A DNA stretch of 64,000 bases, from assembly GCF_030908245.1 (NCBI RefSeq), contig NZ_JAVFJJ010000006.1, positions 124,001 to 188,000 on the forward strand. Direction: 5' to 3'. This document shows, piece after piece, positions 8,856-17,698 of the stretch (positions are counted from its first letter, which is position 1; each line of letters opens with the position of its first letter). The translations under genes were made by a program, and so were the position numbers. Source of the stretch: Sinomonas sp. ASV322 (GTDB lineage Bacteria > Actinomycetota > Actinomycetes > Actinomycetales > Micrococcaceae). Below the pieces are notes generated by a model, which was not told the origin of the DNA, searched no databases, and worked only from the letters and a program-made list of their open reading frames with translations.

Positions 8856-11027
8856 TCAATCTTCTTTCGGGGTCACTTCTGTGGGAGTCATTTCTTGCGG
8901 GGTCACCGTGGCGACGACGTGATCGGCCCGCACGAAGGAGCCCACGGCGACGTGAAGCTGGACCACGCCCGCGAAGGGGGCGACGAGCTGGTGCTCCATC
9001 TTCATCGCCTCGACGCTCGCGAGCGGCTGGCCCGCCTCGACGGCCTCCCCGGTCGCGACGGCGACCGAGACGACCGTCCCCGGCATGGGGGAGCGCACGT
9101 CCGGCGGGAGCTCGCCCTTGCCGTCGAGCGCGGCCCGGCGGGCGCCGTCGAGCACCCTCTCAAGGCGCTGCGAGCGGTCGAGGACGGGCAGCGCAACGGA
9201 CCAGCCGCCGTCGCCGAGGTACACCGTCCGCCCGGCGGGATCGAACGCCCACGCGTAGGTGTGCGGCTCGCCGTCCTGATCGGGGTCAAGCTGGAGGACA
9301 AGGCTTTGGCCGACGACGGCGATGCTCGCCGCGCGCTCGGGACCGTTCCCCAGGCTCACGGCCAGGTGCGCCGTGGAGCCCGAAGCAGCGCGCGCCACCC
9401 GGACGGTGGCGACACCGCCGTCGGGCGTGCCAAGCGCGACCCGACGCGGCCCGGGTGCGCCGACGCGCCACGCGTCCCGCCGCCACGGGCCCTCTTGGGA
9501 GAGCGCGCCCTCCTGGGAGCACGGGCCCTCCTGGGAGAGCGCCGGCTCGGACTCCCGCACGTGCTCGGCGAGCATCGCCGCGGCGATGAGCTCGGGCTCA
9601 CCGACCTCGCGGAATGCAAGGCTGTCGAGCCGACGCTCGATGAGCGTCGTGTCGAGGTGGCCGGCGCGCACGTCCGGGTCTGCGAGCAGGAGCCGCACGT
9701 ATTCGATGTTGGTCGGGACGCCCAGGACCGTGTAGGCGCCGAGGGCGGCGTCGAGCTTTTCAAGAGCCGACGCGCGGTCGGGACCCCACGCGATGGCCTT
9801 CGCGAGCAGGGGGTCGTACGAGGCGCCGATCTCGAGCCCCTCTTCGAGGGCGCTGTCGACGCGCACGCCCTCGCCGTCCGGCTCGGAGAGCAGCTCAATC
9901 CGACCCGTCGCCGGGAGGAACTCGCGACGGGAATTCCCGCTCCGCGCGCCGGTCTCGACGAGCGCCTCGGCGTAGATGCGGGCCTCGATCGCGTGGCCGT
10001 CGAGTCGCACCTCCTCTTGGCGGAGCGCGAGCCTCTCCCCCGCGGCGACGCGCAGCTGCTGCTCGACGAGGTCCACCCCGGTGACCATCTCGGTCACGGG
10101 GTGTTCAACCTGGAGGCGCGTGTTCATCTCCATGAAGAAGAACTCGTCCGGGGCGTCATCGCTCACGAGGAACTCGACCGTTCCGGCGCCCGCGTAGCCG
10201 ACGCTGCGGGCGGCGTCGCACGCGGCCCGGCCGATGCGCTCGCGCGTCCCGGCGCCGAGCCGCGTGTCGAGCAGCGGCGACGGCGCCTCCTCGATGACTT
10301 TCTGGTGCCGGCGCTGGAGTGAGCATTCACGTTCGCCGAGGTGGATCGTCGTCCCATAGTGGTCCGCGAGGATCTGCACCTCGATGTGGCGCGGGGAGCG
10401 GATGAGGCGTTCGAGGAACAGGGTGTCGTCGCCGAAGGCCGCGGACGCGACGCGACGCGCCGTCGCGAGGGCGCCCGCGAGCTGCCCGCGGGACTCGACG
10501 ACGTGCATGCCTTTGCCGCCGCCCCCGGCGGAGGGCTTGATGAGCAGCGGGTACCCCACGCCGTCGGCCGCCTCCATGAGCTCCTCATCGGTGAGGCCCG
10601 GCCGGGCGATGCCCGGGACGACGGGCACGCCATAGCCCGCGACATGGTTCTTCGCCCTGATCTTGTCCCCCATGACAGAAAGGGCTTCGACGCCGGGGCC
10701 GACGAAGATGATGCCCGCGTCGTCGAGCGCTCGCGCGAACGCCTCGTTCTCGCTCAGGAAGCCGTAGCCCGGGTGCACGGCATCGGCGCCGGTCGCGCGG
10801 CACGCGGCGAGTATCGCGTCGATGCTGAGATAGCTCTGCAGGGCGGCAGGTGGCCCGATTCGCACGGCCTCGTCGGCCTCGTGCACGTGCCGCGCCCCGG
10901 CGTCGTCGTCGCTGTAGACGGCGACGGACCGGATGCCGAGCCGGCGAAGCGTGCGGATCACCCGGCACGCGATCTCGCCTCGGTTGGCGACCAGCACTTT
11001 AGCGAAGCGAAGATCGGACACAGTCAT
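8856..11027 (-). CDS. Methylcrotonyl-CoA carboxylase alpha subunit (biotin carboxylase + BCCP)
   Basis: 723 residues. The N-terminal biotin carboxylase begins RFAKVLVANRGEIACRVIRT; the ATP-grasp loop is KPSAGGGGKGMHVV and the catalytic region is FFMEMNTRLQVEHPVTE. The C-terminal biotinyl domain carries VEAMKMEHQL with the biotinylated Lys. Start ATG at 11027 lies 5 bases after the beta subunit stop. The linker near 9490-9537 contains three in-phase 18-bp repeats that encode an SQEG repeat. The partner subunit is of MCC type, so the complex should carboxylate 3-methylcrotonyl-CoA in leucine degradation. Confidence 0.9.
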   Translation of the reverse strand: MTVSDLRFAKVLVANRGEIACRVIRTLRRLGIRSVAVYSDDDAGARHVHEADEAVRIGPPAALQSYLSIDAILAACRATGADAVHPGYGFLSENEAFARALDDAGIIFVGPGVEALSVMGDKIRAKNHVAGYGVPVVPGIARPGLTDEELMEAADGVGYPLLIKPSAGGGGKGMHVVESRGQLAGALATARRVASAAFGDDTLFLERLIRSPRHIEVQILADHYGTTIHLGERECSLQRRHQKVIEEAPSPLLDTRLGAGTRERIGRAACDAARSVGYAGAGTVEFLVSDDAPDEFFFMEMNTRLQVEHPVTEMVTGVDLVEQQLRVAAGERLALRQEEVRLDGHAIEARIYAEALVETGARSGNSRREFLPATGRIELLSEPDGEGVRVDSALEEGLEIGASYDPLLAKAIAWGPDRASALEKLDAALGAYTVLGVPTNIEYVRLLLADPDVRAGHLDTTLIERRLDSLAFREVGEPELIAAAMLAEHVRESEPALSQEGPCSQEGALSQEGPWRRDAWRVGAPGPRRVALGTPDGGVATVRVARAASGSTAHLAVSLGNGPERAASIAVVGQSLVLQLDPDQDGEPHTYAWAFDPAGRTVYLGDGGWSVALPVLDRSQRLERVLDGARRAALDGKGELPPDVRSPMPGTVVSVAVATGEAVEAGQPLASVEAMKMEHQLVAPFAGVVQLHVAVGSFVRADHVVATVTPQEMTPTEVTPKED

Positions 11028-11032
11028 GGTCC

Positions 11033-12655
11033 TCACATCCTGAAGACGCCGAACGACGTCTCGGGCAGCGGGACCCGGGAGACGACGTCGAGGGCCATGC
11101 CGAGAACCCGGCGGGTGTCGGCGGGGTCGATGATGCCGTCGTCCCAGAGTCGTGCCGTCGAGTAGTAGGGGCTTCCCTGTGCCTCGTATTGCGCCTTGAT
11201 CGGCGCTTTGAATTCCTCTTCGGCCTCGGGCGGCCACGGCTCGCCCCCTTCTCGGAGCCGTTGCGCGTCGAGCTGCTCGCGCTTGACCGTCGCCAGGACG
11301 CTTGCGGCCTGGCTGCCGCCCATCACGGAGATGCGGCTCGCGGGCCACATCCAGAGGAAGCGCGGCGAGTAGGCGCGCCCGCACATCGAGTAGTTCCCGG
11401 CGCCGAAGGAGCCGCCGATGATGACCGTGAGCTTGGGGACCCGGGTCGTGGCAACGGCCGTGACCATCTTGGCGCCGTGCTTGGCGATCCCGCCGTGCTC
11501 GTAGTCGCGGCCCACCATGAATCCCGAGATGTTCTGGAGGAACACGAGCGGGATCCCGCGCTGGTCGCACAGCTCGATGAAGTGGGCGCCCTTGAGGGCG
11601 GACTCGGAGAACAGCACCCCGTTGTTCGCAATGATCCCCACGGGGTGACCGTGGATCCGTGCGAAGCCCGTGACAAGGGTCGGGCCGTAGTCCTTCTTGA
11701 ACTCGTGGAACTCGCTCGCGTCGACGAGCCGGGCGATCACCTCGTGCACGTCGTACTTGGCGTTGACGTCCGTGGGCACGGCGCCGTAGAGCTCGGCCGG
11801 GTCGACGGCGGGAGGCGGCGCGGGCGCGACGTCCCACGCAGGGGCGGCGGTCACCGGGAGCGTTTGGACGATGTTCCGCACGATCTCGAGGGCGTGCTCG
11901 TCATTCTCGGCGAGGTGATCCACGACGCCCGAGATCTTCGCGTGGACCTCGCCTCCGCCGAGCTCCTCCGCTGTGACGACCTCTCCGATCGCGGCCTTCA
12001 CGAGCGGGGGCCCGCCGAGGAAGATCGTGCCCTGGTTTCGCACGATGACGGTCTCATCGCTCATCGCCGGGACGTACGCTCCGCCGGCCGTGCACGAACC
12101 CAGAACCGCCGCGATCTGCGGGATCTTCGCCGCGGACAGGCGGGCTTGGTTGTAGAAGATCCGCCCGAAGTGCTCGCGGTCGGGGAAGACCTCGTCCTGG
12201 CGCGGGAGGAACGCGCCGCCCGAATCGACGAGGTACACGCACGGAAGCCGGTTCTCGAGCGCGATCTCCTGAGCCCGCAGGTGCTTCTTGACGGTCATCG
12301 GATAGTAGGTGCCGCCTTTGACTGTCGCGTCGTTCGAGATGACGAGCACGTGGCGCCCGTGGACGAGGCCGATGCCGGCGATGATTCCCGCCCCCGGGCT
12401 CTCGTCGCCGTACATCCCGTTCGCCGCGAGCGGCGCGATCTCGAGGAACGGCGACCCCTCGTCGAGCAGCACGTCGATGCGCTCGCGCGGGAGGAGCTTC
12501 CCTCTCGCGACATGCCGCTCGCGCGAGCGCGGCGGGCCGCCGAGCGCGGTCGCCGCGAGACGCTCCGCGAGCTCGCCCGCGAGGGCGCGCTGGCCGGCGT
12601 CGTTCTCCGCGAACTGGGCGCTCGAGGGATCGATGCGGCTGAGCAGGGTCTCCAT
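11033..12655 (-). CDS. Methylcrotonyl-CoA carboxylase beta subunit (carboxyltransferase)
   Basis: 540-residue carboxyltransferase with two crotonase-like halves. The block [20 protein letters not shown] followed by [20 protein letters not shown] is characteristic of MCC beta subunits rather than propionyl-CoA carboxylases; [20 protein letters not shown] and [16 protein letters not shown] complete the acyl-CoA site. It is the first gene of the minus-strand leucine operon and faces the TetR gene across two 18-bp operators. AGAGG lies 4 bases before the ATG. Confidence 0.92.
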   Translation of the reverse strand: METLLSRIDPSSAQFAENDAGQRALAGELAERLAATALGGPPRSRERHVARGKLLPRERIDVLLDEGSPFLEIAPLAANGMYGDESPGAGIIAGIGLVHGRHVLVISNDATVKGGTYYPMTVKKHLRAQEIALENRLPCVYLVDSGGAFLPRQDEVFPDREHFGRIFYNQARLSAAKIPQIAAVLGSCTAGGAYVPAMSDETVIVRNQGTIFLGGPPLVKAAIGEVVTAEELGGGEVHAKISGVVDHLAENDEHALEIVRNIVQTLPVTAAPAWDVAPAPPPAVDPAELYGAVPTDVNAKYDVHEVIARLVDASEFHEFKKDYGPTLVTGFARIHGHPVGIIANNGVLFSESALKGAHFIELCDQRGIPLVFLQNISGFMVGRDYEHGGIAKHGAKMVTAVATTRVPKLTVIIGGSFGAGNYSMCGRAYSPRFLWMWPASRISVMGGSQAASVLATVKREQLDAQRLREGGEPWPPEAEEEFKAPIKAQYEAQGSPYYSTARLWDDGIIDPADTRRVLGMALDVVSRVPLPETSFGVFRM

Positions 12656-12668
12656 CGAACCTCTAGTC

Positions 12669-12713
12669 CAGTTAGTGACTATTAACTGAAATCAAAGTTA
12701 GTCTTGATTAACT
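12669..12713. promoter_or_regulatory. Double TetR-type operator between mcc operon and regulator gene
   Basis: Two 18-bp elements lie in tandem: AGTTAGTGACTATTAACT at 12670-12687 and AGTTAGTCTTGATTAACT at 12696-12713, consensus AGTTAGT-N4-ATTAACT, centres 26 bp apart. The first has a perfect 6-bp inverted repeat CAGTTA...TAACTG. They occupy the 79-bp gap between the divergent starts and are AT-rich against a GC-rich background. The likely ligand is the TetR protein encoded at 12735, acting on both directions. Confidence 0.78.
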
Positions 12714-12734
12714 CTGATGTCTACAGGAGCGATC

Positions 12735-13412
12735 ATGAGCGATGCATCCACGACTCCCCGCAGCGAGGGCCCCAGCTCGCGCAGCGAGGCCAAGGCCGTG
12801 CGCCGCCTGGCCCTCCTCGACGCCGCGGCTGGGCTCTTCGCGGCGCAGGGATTCGCGGGCGTGTCGCTCGACGACCTCGGCTCCGCGGCAGGCGTGAGCG
12901 GCCCCGCGATCTACCGGCACTTTCCCGGCAAACAAGCGGTGCTCGGAGCGCTTCTGGTGGGCGTGAGCGAGGAGCTCCTCGAGGGCGGGCTGCGCGTCGT
13001 CGCGCGCAGCATCGGAGACGACGGCACAGCGCACGACGGCGAGGCCGGTCGCGGCACGGACGACGGCGAGGCCGCCTTGCGCGCGCTCGTCGCCTTCCAC
13101 GTGGACTTCGCGCTCTCGAAGCCCGACGTCATCCGCGTCCAGGACCGCGACTTCACGAACCTCTCCGCCGAGGATCAGGGGGCCGTGCGCTCGCTCCAGC
13201 TCCGCTACATCGAGGTCTGGGCGCGCGCCCTCGCGCGCGTGCGCCCGGACTCGCCCCCAGCCGAGCTTCGGCTTCGCGCGCAGGCCGTTTTCGGGCTCAT
13301 CAACTCGACCCCCCACTCGGTGGGCTCGCCGGGGCGCCGCACGAGCGAGCGCAGGGCGCGCCGGATTCTCGAGTCGATGGCGCTCGCGGCGCTCATCGCC
13401 CCTGCGCCCTAG
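12735..13412 (+). CDS. TetR-family regulator of the leucine operon (BkaR-like)
   Basis: 225 residues with an N-terminal TetR DNA-binding domain (RLALLDAAAGLFAAQGFAGV, SLDDLGSAAGVSGPAIYRHF) and a helical ligand domain including QDRDFTNLSAEDQGAVRSLQ. AGGAG 5 bases before the ATG at 12735 decides against the upstream ATG at 12717, which overlaps the operator edge. It diverges from the mcc operon exactly as Rv2506 diverges from the M. tuberculosis leucine cluster, so it is probably an acyl-CoA-responsive repressor. Its stop shares the tetranucleotide CTAG with the convergent E2 gene. Confidence 0.9.
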   Translation: MSDASTTPRSEGPSSRSEAKAVRRLALLDAAAGLFAAQGFAGVSLDDLGSAAGVSGPAIYRHFPGKQAVLGALLVGVSEELLEGGLRVVARSIGDDGTAHDGEAGRGTDDGEAALRALVAFHVDFALSKPDVIRVQDRDFTNLSAEDQGAVRSLQLRYIEVWARALARVRPDSPPAELRLRAQAVFGLINSTPHSVGSPGRRTSERRARRILESMALAALIAPAP

Positions 13413-14866
13413 ACCATCGTCAAGACCATGCCCGGGTCGGCCAGGATCGCGCCGACATCGGACAGGAAGCGCGATGCCTGCTCGCCGTCGACGAGCCGAT
13501 GGTCGAACGAGAGGGAGAGCGTGAGCACGTCGCGGAGGGCGATCTCGCCCCGATGCTCCCACGGCAGGCGCCGCACTTGGCCCATCGCGAGGATCGCGGC
13601 CTCCCCCGGGTTGAGGATCGGGGTGCCCGCATCGATGCCGAACACGCCGATGTTCGTGATGGTGATGGTGCCGCCCGTGAGATCCGCCGGGCTGATGTGG
13701 CCCTCGCGCGCCGAGCCGGCGAGCCGGGCTATGGCCTCGGCGAGCTCGGTCAGGCTCATGGCGTCGGCGTCCTTGACGTTGGGCACGAGAAGTCCTCGCG
13801 GTGTCGCGGCGGCGAAGCCGAGATTCACGTAGTGGTACTCGACGATCTCCTGCGCCGCCTCGTCCCAATGCGAGTTGAGCGACGGGCTGCGGCGCAGCGC
13901 GATGAGCACGGCCTTCGCAACGATCGTCATCGGCGTGAGCTTGACCCCGGCGAATGCCCTTGAGTCCTTGAGCCGTGCAAGCAGCTCCATCGTCGCCGTC
14001 GCGTCGATAGTGAGGAACTCGCTCGCGTGCGGGGCCGAGAACGCGCTCGCGACCATGGCGGCCGCGGTCTGCCGGCGCACGCCGCGGATCGGCGTCCGGG
14101 TCTCGCGTTCGCCCGCGACCCGCACCGGCGCTTCGGGCACCAGGGCCTGCTGCGGGGCCGTTGCTTGTTCTGGGGCCGCGGTCCCGACTTGGCCCAGGAT
14201 GTCGTCGCGCGTCACCAGACCCTTGGGTCCGGTGCCATGGACGACGGCGAGGTCAACCCCGAGGTCCTTCGCGAGCTTGCGCACGGGCGGGGTCGACCGG
14301 GGCCGTTCCACGGGCACGCCTGCGGCCGGGACCTCTGCGACCGGCACCTCTGCGACCTGCGCCTCGGCGACCGGGGCCTGTGCGACCCGGACCTGGGCGA
14401 CCGGCGCCTTCGGTTCGGCCGCGCCGGCCCAGCTTCTGGCCTTGCGCGCCGGGCGGCCCGAGAGCTCGGGCATGGCGCCGTACCCCACGAGGTTCGGCTC
14501 GCGCTTCGGCGCGGTGCCTCGGCCAGAAGCTGCATCGCGGCCAGACGCGGCGTCCCGCGCCGGCGCGCCGGCCCGAGCCGTCCCGGCGTCGCCCACCTCG
14601 AACTCCGCAATGGGCGCACCGACGGCGACGACCTCGCCCGGTTCGGCGAGGAGCGCGACGACCTTCCCGGCATACGGGCTCGGAAGCTCGACGACGGCCT
14701 TGGCCGTCTCGACCTCGCCGATCACCTGGTTGAGCTGGACGGTGTCCCCCACGGCCACGCGCCACGCGACGATCTCGGATTCGGTGAGACCTTCTCCGAG
14801 ATCAGGGAGCAGGAACTCTCGAGTTTCGACCCCCGATGCTGCCGCCGTGTGGGGTGCCGCGCTCAT
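13409..14866 (-). CDS. bkdB: Branched-chain 2-oxoacid dehydrogenase E2 (dihydrolipoyl acyltransferase)
   Basis: 485 residues. The lipoyl domain (FLLPDLGEGLTESEIVAW, lipoyl Lys in GEVETAKAVVELPSPY) is followed by a long Ala/Pro/Val/Glu linker, a peripheral-subunit binding domain (TPPVRKLAKDLGVDLAVVHG) and the catalytic acyltransferase domain ending with LTLSLSFDHRLVDGEQASRF, where His and Asp are the active-site pair. The start overlaps the E1 beta stop (ATGA). The E2 core carries the acyl group from E1 to CoA. No E3 gene is present in the window. Confidence 0.9.
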   Translation of the reverse strand: MSAAPHTAAASGVETREFLLPDLGEGLTESEIVAWRVAVGDTVQLNQVIGEVETAKAVVELPSPYAGKVVALLAEPGEVVAVGAPIAEFEVGDAGTARAGAPARDAASGRDAASGRGTAPKREPNLVGYGAMPELSGRPARKARSWAGAAEPKAPVAQVRVAQAPVAEAQVAEVPVAEVPAAGVPVERPRSTPPVRKLAKDLGVDLAVVHGTGPKGLVTRDDILGQVGTAAPEQATAPQQALVPEAPVRVAGERETRTPIRGVRRQTAAAMVASAFSAPHASEFLTIDATATMELLARLKDSRAFAGVKLTPMTIVAKAVLIALRRSPSLNSHWDEAAQEIVEYHYVNLGFAAATPRGLLVPNVKDADAMSLTELAEAIARLAGSAREGHISPADLTGGTITITNIGVFGIDAGTPILNPGEAAILAMGQVRRLPWEHRGEIALRDVLTLSLSFDHRLVDGEQASRFLSDVGAILADPGMVLTMV

Positions 14867-15903
14867 TCGCCCTCCTCCGTGCCGCTCAGCGAGTTGGGCC
14901 GGCCGAGCACGCGATCGACCCCGTCGAGGATCCGGTCGAGATCGGGAAGGTGATAGAACTCGAGCTTCGAGTAGGGGTATGGAATGTCGAAGCCGGTCAC
15001 GCGCACGGGCGCGTGCTCGAGGTAGTAGAAGCAGCGCTCGGCGATGCTTGCGGCGATCTCGGCGCCGAGCCCTCCCGTGCGCGAGGCCTCGTGGGCGATC
15101 ACGAGCCGGCCTGTCTTGCGCACTGACGTCTCGAGAGTCGCGTAGTCGATCGGCGACAGCGAGCGGAGATCGATCACCTCGACCGAGACGCCCTCGTCCG
15201 ACGCGGCAATCGCGGCGTCGAGACACGTCTTGACGAGCGGGCCATACGCGACAAGCGTCACGTCACGCCCCTCGGACGCGACCCTCGCCGAGCCCATCGC
15301 GAGCCCGCCGGGTCCGTCGAGGCCGACGGAAGTGTCGACGTCGCCCTTGTCGTGGTACCGGCGTTTGGGCTCGAGGAACACGACGGGGTCGTCGCTCGCA
15401 ACGGCCTCCTGGATCATGGCGTACGCATCCTGGGGATTCGACGGCGAGATGACGCGGAGCCCCGCGGTGTGCACGAAATACGCCTCGGGCGATTCGGAGT
15501 GGTGCTCGGGCGAGCCGATGCCGCCGCCGAACGGTATGCGCACCGTGATCGGGACCTTGACTCGGCCGAGGCTGCGGAAGTGGAGCTTGGCGACCTGCGA
15601 GACGATCTGGTCGAACGCGGGGTACAGGAAGCCGTCGAACTGGATCTCGACGATCGGGCGGTAGCCGCGGTAGGCCATGCCGATCGCGGTGCCCATGATG
15701 CCCGACTCAGCGAGGGGCGTGTCGATCACGCGATGTGCCCCGAAGTCCTTCTGGAGCGCGTCGGTGACGCGGAAGACGCCGCCGAGCTTGCCGATGTCCT
15801 CGCCCATGAGCACGACGCGCGGATCGCGCTCCATGGCCCGGCGGAGCCCGGCGTTGAGGGCCTTCGCGAACGTCATCTGAACGAGAGGATTCTGCTCGAT
15901 CAT
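14863..15903 (-). CDS. bkdA2: Branched-chain 2-oxoacid dehydrogenase E1 beta subunit
   Basis: 346-residue transketolase-like beta subunit: VVLMGEDIGKLGGVFRVTDA, DTPLAESGIMGTAIGMAYRG, PFGGGIGSPEHHSESPEAYF, and VFLEPKRRYH. It forms the alpha2beta2 thiamine diphosphate decarboxylase with the product of the preceding gene; the ATG shares a base with that gene's TGA (TGATG). The EPKRRY sequence fits branched-chain rather than pyruvate dehydrogenases. Confidence 0.9.
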   Translation of the reverse strand: MIEQNPLVQMTFAKALNAGLRRAMERDPRVVLMGEDIGKLGGVFRVTDALQKDFGAHRVIDTPLAESGIMGTAIGMAYRGYRPIVEIQFDGFLYPAFDQIVSQVAKLHFRSLGRVKVPITVRIPFGGGIGSPEHHSESPEAYFVHTAGLRVISPSNPQDAYAMIQEAVASDDPVVFLEPKRRYHDKGDVDTSVGLDGPGGLAMGSARVASEGRDVTLVAYGPLVKTCLDAAIAASDEGVSVEVIDLRSLSPIDYATLETSVRKTGRLVIAHEASRTGGLGAEIAASIAERCFYYLEHAPVRVTGFDIPYPYSKLEFYHLPDLDRILDGVDRVLGRPNSLSGTEEGE

Positions 15904-17060
15904 CAGTGGCCTCCTTCCACCAGCGTCGCACTCGAAATCCCGCCGTGGTAGCGCTCGAACTGATCGCGCTGCCGGTCCAGAACCGAGTGCGGTCCCGCGT
16001 AGACGTGCTCGAAGAGGGACCCGGGGGCCGGGTCGGGCATGTGGATCGTCGCCTCGCGGAGTTCCGCCGCGACCGCGTCTGCCTTCGCCGCGACCCGCGA
16101 GCGCAGCTCGTCGTCGAGGAGGCCGAGGCCGCCGAGGTAGGCCTCGAACCGGGCGATCGGGTCGCGTTCCTTCCAGTCCTCGAGCTCGTTCGGATCGCGA
16201 TAGCGCGTGGGATCGTCCGCCGTCGTATGCGGGCCCATGCGGTAGGTGACGGCCTCGATGTAGGAGGGCCCGTTGCCCGAGTGCGCCCGCTCGAGTGCCT
16301 CGCGCGTGACGGCGAGGCATGCGAGCACGTCGTTGCCGTCGACCCGAGCGCTCGGAATGCCGAAGCCCGGCGCGCGGCGCGCGATGGGGACGTGCGCCTG
16401 GAGCCCGACGGGCTCCGAGATGGCCCAATGGTTGTTCTGGCAGAAGAACACGACGGGCGCCTGATAGCTGGCCGCGAACACCATGGATTCGTTGACGTCG
16501 CCCTGGCTCGTCGCGCCGTCGCCGAAATAGGTGACGGCCGCGGTCTCGGCGCCGTCGAACAGGACGCCCATCGCGTAGCCGACGGCGTGCAGGGTCTGCG
16601 CGCCGATCACCACTTGGGAGGGGGCCATGTTGAGCGCGAAGGGGTCCCAGCCCGAGTGGGCGTTGCCGCGCCACTGCCGCACGAGATCCGGGAGGGAGGC
16701 GCCGCGCACATACGCGACGCCGATCTCGCGGTAGCTCGGGAAGATGAAATCGTCGGCGCCGATCGCGTGCGCCGAGCCGATCTGCGCGGCCTCCTGCCCG
16801 ACGAACGGCGGCCAGAGGCCGAGCTGTCCTTGGCGCTGCAGCGCGGTTCCCTCCGCGTCGATGCGGCGGGCCACGACCATGTCCTCGTAGAGCGACGCGA
16901 GGGTCTGGGCTCCGCTTTCCCCGTCCACATCATCGAGGTAGTGGTCGAAATGTTCGTTGGGGTGTCGCTCGCCGTCCGGCGAGAGCAGCTGAATCGGCGA
17001 TCCGTGGTCGCCGGCGGTCATCTGATAGCGCATCTGATATGTGGACACTTCGGTTCGCAT
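15903..17060 (-). CDS. bkdA1: Branched-chain 2-oxoacid dehydrogenase E1 alpha subunit
   Basis: About 385 residues with the thiamine diphosphate fold signature GDGATSQGDVNESMVFAASY ending in FFCQNNHW, and the E1 alpha phospholoop region YRMGPHTTADDPTRYR. I use the ATG at 17060 (MRTEVSTYQ); an ATG at 17021 is also possible, and the extension to 17138 runs into the divergent regulator promoter. First gene of the E1a-E1b-E2 operon, which supplies isovaleryl-CoA, isobutyryl-CoA and 2-methylbutyryl-CoA from leucine, valine and isoleucine. Confidence 0.88.
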   Translation of the reverse strand: MRTEVSTYQMRYQMTAGDHGSPIQLLSPDGERHPNEHFDHYLDDVDGESGAQTLASLYEDMVVARRIDAEGTALQRQGQLGLWPPFVGQEAAQIGSAHAIGADDFIFPSYREIGVAYVRGASLPDLVRQWRGNAHSGWDPFALNMAPSQVVIGAQTLHAVGYAMGVLFDGAETAAVTYFGDGATSQGDVNESMVFAASYQAPVVFFCQNNHWAISEPVGLQAHVPIARRAPGFGIPSARVDGNDVLACLAVTREALERAHSGNGPSYIEAVTYRMGPHTTADDPTRYRDPNELEDWKERDPIARFEAYLGGLGLLDDELRSRVAAKADAVAAELREATIHMPDPAPGSLFEHVYAGPHSVLDRQRDQFERYHGGISSATLVEGGH

Positions 17061-17187
17061 CCCTATCTGCTCGCGGGAGGCCTGTAGGCCCCCGGGGTTA
17101 ATGTGACGATACTCACAACGAACAGGGGGTACAACCAACCACGGTGAAACTGAGCAGGATGCCCTATTCGATGACTCCCCGGCGTGC

Positions 17188-17193
17188 TAATCT
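17188..17193 (+). promoter_or_regulatory. -10 element of a leaderless promoter for the Lrp gene
   Basis: TAATCT matches the actinobacterial TANNNT -10 consensus and ends 7 bases before the ATG at 17201, placing transcription start at or next to the start codon. The -35 region (TTCGAT at 17167-17172) is weak. Confidence 0.5.
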
Positions 17194-17200
17194 GCGCAGC

Positions 17201-17674
17201 ATGCACGCCGTGGACGCCACTGACACCAGAATCCTGCGGGCGCTCGCCGATGACCCGCGGCGCACCGTGGTCGCCCTCGCCCAAGAGCTCGGGCTCTCGC
17301 GCAATACCGTGCAGGCCCGCCTCGCGCGGCTCGAACAGCACGCGTTCCTCGCCTTCGACCGGCGGATCAATCCCTCGTCGCTCGGCTACCCGCTCCTCGC
17401 GTTCATCACGGTCCACGTCCAGCAGCGCAAGCTCACCGAGATCACGGCGGCGATCGCGAAAATCCCCGAGGTGCTCGAAGGCCATGGTCTGACAGGGACG
17501 GCGGACCTCCTCCTGCGGGTCGTCGCGGTCGACGCCGAAGACCTCTTCCGGATCAACGGGAAGATCCTTGCGTGCGACGGCGTCGAACGCACCGACACGG
17601 CCCTCGCCATGGGCGAACTCATCCCGTTCCGGATGGATCCGCTCCTCGAGCGAGGGCCGCGCCTGTCTGGTTAG
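17201..17674 (+). CDS. Lrp/AsnC-family regulator, divergent from the bkd operon
   Basis: 157 residues with the Lrp helix-turn-helix (DTRILRALADDPRRTVVALA, QELGLSRNTVQARLARLEQH) and a C-terminal RAM ligand-binding domain. The TAATCT at 17188-17193 lies 7 bases before the ATG, the spacing typical of leaderless actinobacterial mRNAs, and no Shine-Dalgarno is visible. Divergent placement beside the keto acid dehydrogenase genes suggests a BdkR/BkdR-like amino-acid-responsive activator or repressor. Confidence 0.88.
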   Translation: MHAVDATDTRILRALADDPRRTVVALAQELGLSRNTVQARLARLEQHAFLAFDRRINPSSLGYPLLAFITVHVQQRKLTEITAAIAKIPEVLEGHGLTGTADLLLRVVAVDAEDLFRINGKILACDGVERTDTALAMGELIPFRMDPLLERGPRLSG

Positions 17675-17698
17675 AGCTGTCAGTGCTGGCTTGAGCTG

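Noticed and set aside
7755-10322. An 855-codon plus-strand open frame across the acyl-CoA dehydrogenase and carboxylase genes
   Set aside because: It is the antisense shadow of well-recognised genes, with Arg/Asp/His-rich composition and no family features.
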